Of a DNA stretch of 7,060 nucleotides, positions 4,701 through 7,060 are shown one piece after another. A model generated the notes under the pieces. It had not been told where the DNA came from, searched no databases, and saw nothing but the letters and a program-made list of their open reading frames with translations. This DNA comes from an uncultured Flavobacterium sp. (GTDB taxonomy: Bacteria > Bacteroidota > Bacteroidia > Flavobacteriales > Flavobacteriaceae), in contig CAMPIZ010000083.1 in assembly GCA_946886675.1 (NCBI GenBank), positions 1 to 7,060 of the forward strand. Reading direction: 5' to 3'. The position numbers and the translations under genes are program-made. The stretch's first letter is position 1; each line of letters opens with the position of its first letter.

Positions 4701-7010
4701 TTATCGTTTAATGATTTTTTCAACGGTTTCTCCATCAATGTTCAGTAGGTATATACCTGATGAAAGCATGGAGAAATTGATGTCTATATTTCTACCATCC
4801 AGCGGATTTTGGATTCGTATAAGTTCTTTGCCCGAAATATCCGTAACTACTATTGTTTTAGCAGGATTTACAGCCTCAATTTTTAATACATCGTCTACAG
4901 GGTTAGGATAGATATTAAAACCTTTATTGTCTGAAAGGTTTTCTGTAGTAATGCTTTCTGAAGATGAGCCGGCTCCCGGCCTACCTCCGGTTCCCCAACA
5001 GTCTTCACCATCTGGTGTGCCCCAGCCTCCTGAAGGAGTATAAGTAGTAACGCAACACCATTCTGTCCACTCGCCGCAATGCTCGGCTTTTACCCTCCAG
5101 CCAAAACACTTGTTGTTGAATGCCTGCGCTACTGCATATAAGTCAAAATAGTTCTGATTAATAACATAAGTAGCCTGCGCATTTGTGGTAACACTTCCCG
5201 GAGGACAACATTCATAATCACCTCCAAACTCTATTATATAAGAGCTGGCGACATCTTCCCAATATAAAATGCTGTTATTTATATTCCAGGTAGAAATACT
5301 GAATACAGGAAAGTTAACAGCAGAAGACCAGTAATAAACTTCGGTCGTTATAGTTGTTCCATCGGTAAATTCTGCTACTGCTTTTATATCAAATACTCCG
5401 GATGGGCTGCTTCCAAAATCCTGTGGCTGTACATGGAAACAAAAAACGCCACTGCCCAGCATTGAAGGATTACTTACAGTGTTTATTACATTACCGTTTT
5501 GTATTATCTGCAGGTTTAAAGATACCAGGTCATTATAACAAGGAATTGCATATTCACCACATACTTCAAAGTCTTCGTAAGGGCACACTATCTGATCCTG
5601 GTAGTATAAAGTCACACTGCCTATTTCGGAAAGATCAGCTTCGCAGGCAGGCGCGAAAGGATTGCCAAACTGGTCACCCGGCGGGAATCCGTAACCATTA
5701 TCAGAAGCAAGGCAGCACCACTCTGTCCATTCCCCGCACTTGGCAGGCCTAACCCTCCATTTAAAGCACTTATTTTGTAAAGCATCAACAACTGTCCATA
5801 GGTCTATACTGTTATTGTTTGTAGTAACAGTATACGTTTGCCCTGCACTAGGGCAACTTCCCGGACAGCATGAATCTTCTGTTGTAAACTCAAGTACATA
5901 TTCCGGAGATATATCATCCCAGGTAAGGTAACTTCCCTGTATATCCCATGATGGAACTACAAAACCAAATACTACATCAGGCCCCGGTACCGAAGACTGA
6001 TCAAATAGAGTAAGGGAGGAAGATCCATTGGTAAATACAGCATTTACATAAAATTCATAGTACCCGGAATTACCAATAAAATCATTAGGCATTAAACCAA
6101 AACAAAATGTGTTTGATGTAAGCTGTGTAATATTGTTAATTACATTTACAATATTGCCATTCTGCGTAATAAATAGCTGAAGCGAACTTAAATTAAAGTT
6201 TTCCGGTGCTGTATAAGTACCGCAAACACTAATAGGGTCTTCAGGGCACTCTAAATAAAGAGGATTTAATTCAATTGATCCGAATGCAAGTGAATCACAT
6301 CTTCTGTTGCATTGTACATCATCAATATATACAGTTCCAAAATCACGAACAGCACCACAATCGGAAATAACAAACTCTAATCTCATAAGCTGATTGGCAT
6401 AATCGGCCGGAATGTTTAATGTTCCACAGCGCCAGCGCGTGTATAAATACTCATTACTGTTCTTGGTAGTTGAGCCAAAAAGTGCCGTATTATTTGGATC
6501 TGCGGTAATACAAAACTCATTGGAGCTTATGATTTCATTATTGGAATTTAAAACCCTTGCAGTAAAAAAAGGCTGGTCGGGCGTGCCGGGATGTGCATTT
6601 TCAACGATGAGCGAAAATTGAAAATTTACCTGTGTAGTACCTACGGCCAAAATTTGTGACATTGAAGTAATATCTGCATTGCCGTCGTAACGATTTAGTT
6701 TTATTGCACGGCCGCCTTCTACTACTCTGGGAATACTAACGGATGGTGTGCATCCCAGTAGAAAAGGATCGTTGCCTTGTGTAACAATCGTGCCTAAAGG
6801 AGCATTAAACTGATTAGCTGAATTTGAAGGTGAACCTGTTGTAAAACCCGGATCTGAAGTATCAATATTGCAGTTAATAATGTCAAATTCCTGGGAACGG
6901 GTTTTAAAATCCCAATATGCGGTACCATTTTCTAGGTTGCCGTTTTTTAGGCATTGGGAAAAAGCATTAAAAGATAGAAGCAGTGCTAAGCACAAATATA
7001 TATTTTTCAT
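4701..7010 (-). CDS. Secreted cysteine-rich modular protein with T9SS sorting domain
   Basis: The 769-residue protein is exported: residues 1-18 form a signal peptide (MKN, hydrophobic core, AFS before Q19) suited to signal peptidase I. Residues about 20-235 look like a jelly-roll/galactose-binding-like domain, opening with NGNLENGTAYW and closing with VYIDDVQC as in CBM4/9-like and related modules. Two tandem modules of about 197 residues follow (C238-C433 and C456-C653), each with an Ig-like first half and an FnIII-like second half ending CGEWTEWCC. A Gly/Ser-rich linker (about 657-692) leads to a T9SS type A sorting domain (697-769: NIYPNPVDD, ISGKEL, LSSGIYLLNI, KIIKR). About 28 cysteines, many paired, suggest a disulphide-stabilised extracellular protein. 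No catalytic motif is recognised; adhesion or glycan binding is the most likely type of role. It stands alone on its strand. No clear promoter is seen in the 50 bp upstream that are present. Confidence 0.85.
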   Translation of the reverse strand: MKNIYLCLALLLSFNAFSQCLKNGNLENGTAYWDFKTRSQEFDIINCNIDTSDPGFTTGSPSNSANQFNAPLGTIVTQGNDPFLLGCTPSVSIPRVVEGGRAIKLNRYDGNADITSMSQILAVGTTQVNFQFSLIVENAHPGTPDQPFFTARVLNSNNEIISSNEFCITADPNNTALFGSTTKNSNEYLYTRWRCGTLNIPADYANQLMRLEFVISDCGAVRDFGTVYIDDVQCNRRCDSLAFGSIELNPLYLECPEDPISVCGTYTAPENFNLSSLQLFITQNGNIVNVINNITQLTSNTFCFGLMPNDFIGNSGYYEFYVNAVFTNGSSSLTLFDQSSVPGPDVVFGFVVPSWDIQGSYLTWDDISPEYVLEFTTEDSCCPGSCPSAGQTYTVTTNNNSIDLWTVVDALQNKCFKWRVRPAKCGEWTEWCCLASDNGYGFPPGDQFGNPFAPACEADLSEIGSVTLYYQDQIVCPYEDFEVCGEYAIPCYNDLVSLNLQIIQNGNVINTVSNPSMLGSGVFCFHVQPQDFGSSPSGVFDIKAVAEFTDGTTITTEVYYWSSAVNFPVFSISTWNINNSILYWEDVASSYIIEFGGDYECCPPGSVTTNAQATYVINQNYFDLYAVAQAFNNKCFGWRVKAEHCGEWTEWCCVTTYTPSGGWGTPDGEDCWGTGGRPGAGSSSESITTENLSDNKGFNIYPNPVDDVLKIEAVNPAKTIVVTDISGKELIRIQNPLDGRNIDINFSMLSSGIYLLNIDGETVEKIIKR
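4704..4922 (-). other. T9SS type A C-terminal sorting domain (residues 697-769)
   Basis: The last 73 residues carry the classic type A pattern: GFNIYPNPVDDVLKIE, then VVTDISGKELIRIQ, INFSMLSSGIYLLNIDG and the terminal basic KIIKR. This domain is recognised by the type IX secretion system, removed during export, and in many cases replaced by anionic lipopolysaccharide that anchors the protein on the cell surface. Confidence 0.92.
5052..5645 (-). repeat. Tandem Cys-rich module 2 (residues 456-653)
   Basis: The second copy, offset about 220 residues from the first. Aligned cysteines are C476/C484, C524, C601/C602, C635, C645 and C652/C653; extra C491 has no partner in module 1. Shared motifs are VCPYEDFEVCGEY, QNGNVIN (504-510), FCF, PQDF, FTDG, LYWEDVAS (582-589), YIIEF, CCPPG, NKCFGWRVK and CGEWTEWCC. 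Similarity is scattered rather than near-identical, so the duplication is old. Confidence 0.75.
5712..6299 (-). repeat. Tandem Cys-rich module 1 (residues 238-433)
   Basis: The first copy of the repeated module. Its markers in order are C238, the pair C255/C263 (ECP...VCGTY), QNGNIVN (283-289), FCF with C303, the PNDF motif, the FTNG motif, then ITWDD-like LTWDDIS (362-368), Y..EF (371-375), CCPGSC (381-386), NKCFKWRVR (413-421) and CGEWTEWCC (425-433). The second half resembles an FnIII domain, whose late strand often reads WRVRA...C..WSEW. Module 1 has an extra cysteine, C386, that module 2 lacks. Confidence 0.75.
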
Positions 7011-7060
7011 AATTAAATTGGTAAGTGTGTTAATTAATTGGTTTAAATCATGAATTATAT

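Noticed and set aside
5402..5931. Two + strand ORFs (5402-5752 and 5740-5931) inside the large secreted-protein gene
   Set aside because: They are antisense to the conserved tandem modules. Their translations look like random reading of the opposite strand, and no promoter or conserved motif supports them.
6993..7000. TATATTTG (TAnnTTTG match) on the - strand at the start of the secreted-protein gene
   Set aside because: It lies inside codons 3-6 of the gene, downstream of the start codon, so it cannot drive expression of the full protein. It is a chance match in AT-rich DNA.
6951..7010. Lipoprotein signal at C20 of the secreted protein
   Set aside because: The residues before C20 are F-S-Q, which do not form a lipobox, while AFS before Q19 fits signal peptidase I; the T9SS sorting domain also argues for another anchoring route.

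Overview
The window looks like chromosomal DNA of a Bacteroidota bacterium, most likely a Flavobacterium relative. The evidence is the AT-rich intergenic DNA, A-rich leaders in place of clear Shine-Dalgarno sites, promoter-like TAnnTTTG boxes, and a large secreted protein ending in a type IX secretion (T9SS) sorting domain. No RNA gene, CRISPR array, insertion sequence or phage gene was seen. The longest stretch without a gene is about 150 bp.

Region 1 (about 50-1855, + strand) is a compact four-gene operon: an ArsR/SdpR-type repressor, an SRPBCC (AHSA1/START-like) protein, a four-helix DoxX-like membrane protein and a DUF4256 protein. Gaps are 4 and 2 nt, and the last two genes overlap by 14 nt. 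In front of it lie two 23-bp direct repeats, each holding an inverted repeat, interleaved with a Bacteroidota-type promoter. This looks like an autoregulatory operator. Region 2 (1861-2229, - strand) is a small DUF1508/YegP-like protein that converges on the operon with a 5-nt gap.

Region 3 (2380-4643, + strand) is a two-gene unit: an M20-family amidohydrolase whose stop overlaps the start of a stand-alone alanine-racemase-like gene (ATGA). It ends at a strong 13-bp hairpin terminator. The racemase keeps the PLP lysine and the catalytic tyrosine but departs from canonical Alr at several normally conserved sites. The pair could release an amino acid from an N-acyl or amide-linked substrate and then racemise it; this is inference.

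Region 4 (4701-7010, - strand) is a 769-residue secreted, cysteine-rich protein. It has a signal peptide, an N-terminal jelly-roll-like domain, two tandem modules of about 197 residues each ending in CGEWTEWCC, a Gly/Ser-rich linker and a C-terminal T9SS sorting domain. It has no recognisable catalytic motif and is probably a surface or released binding protein. The tandem module and the regulatory architecture of region 1 are the least ordinary things in the window.
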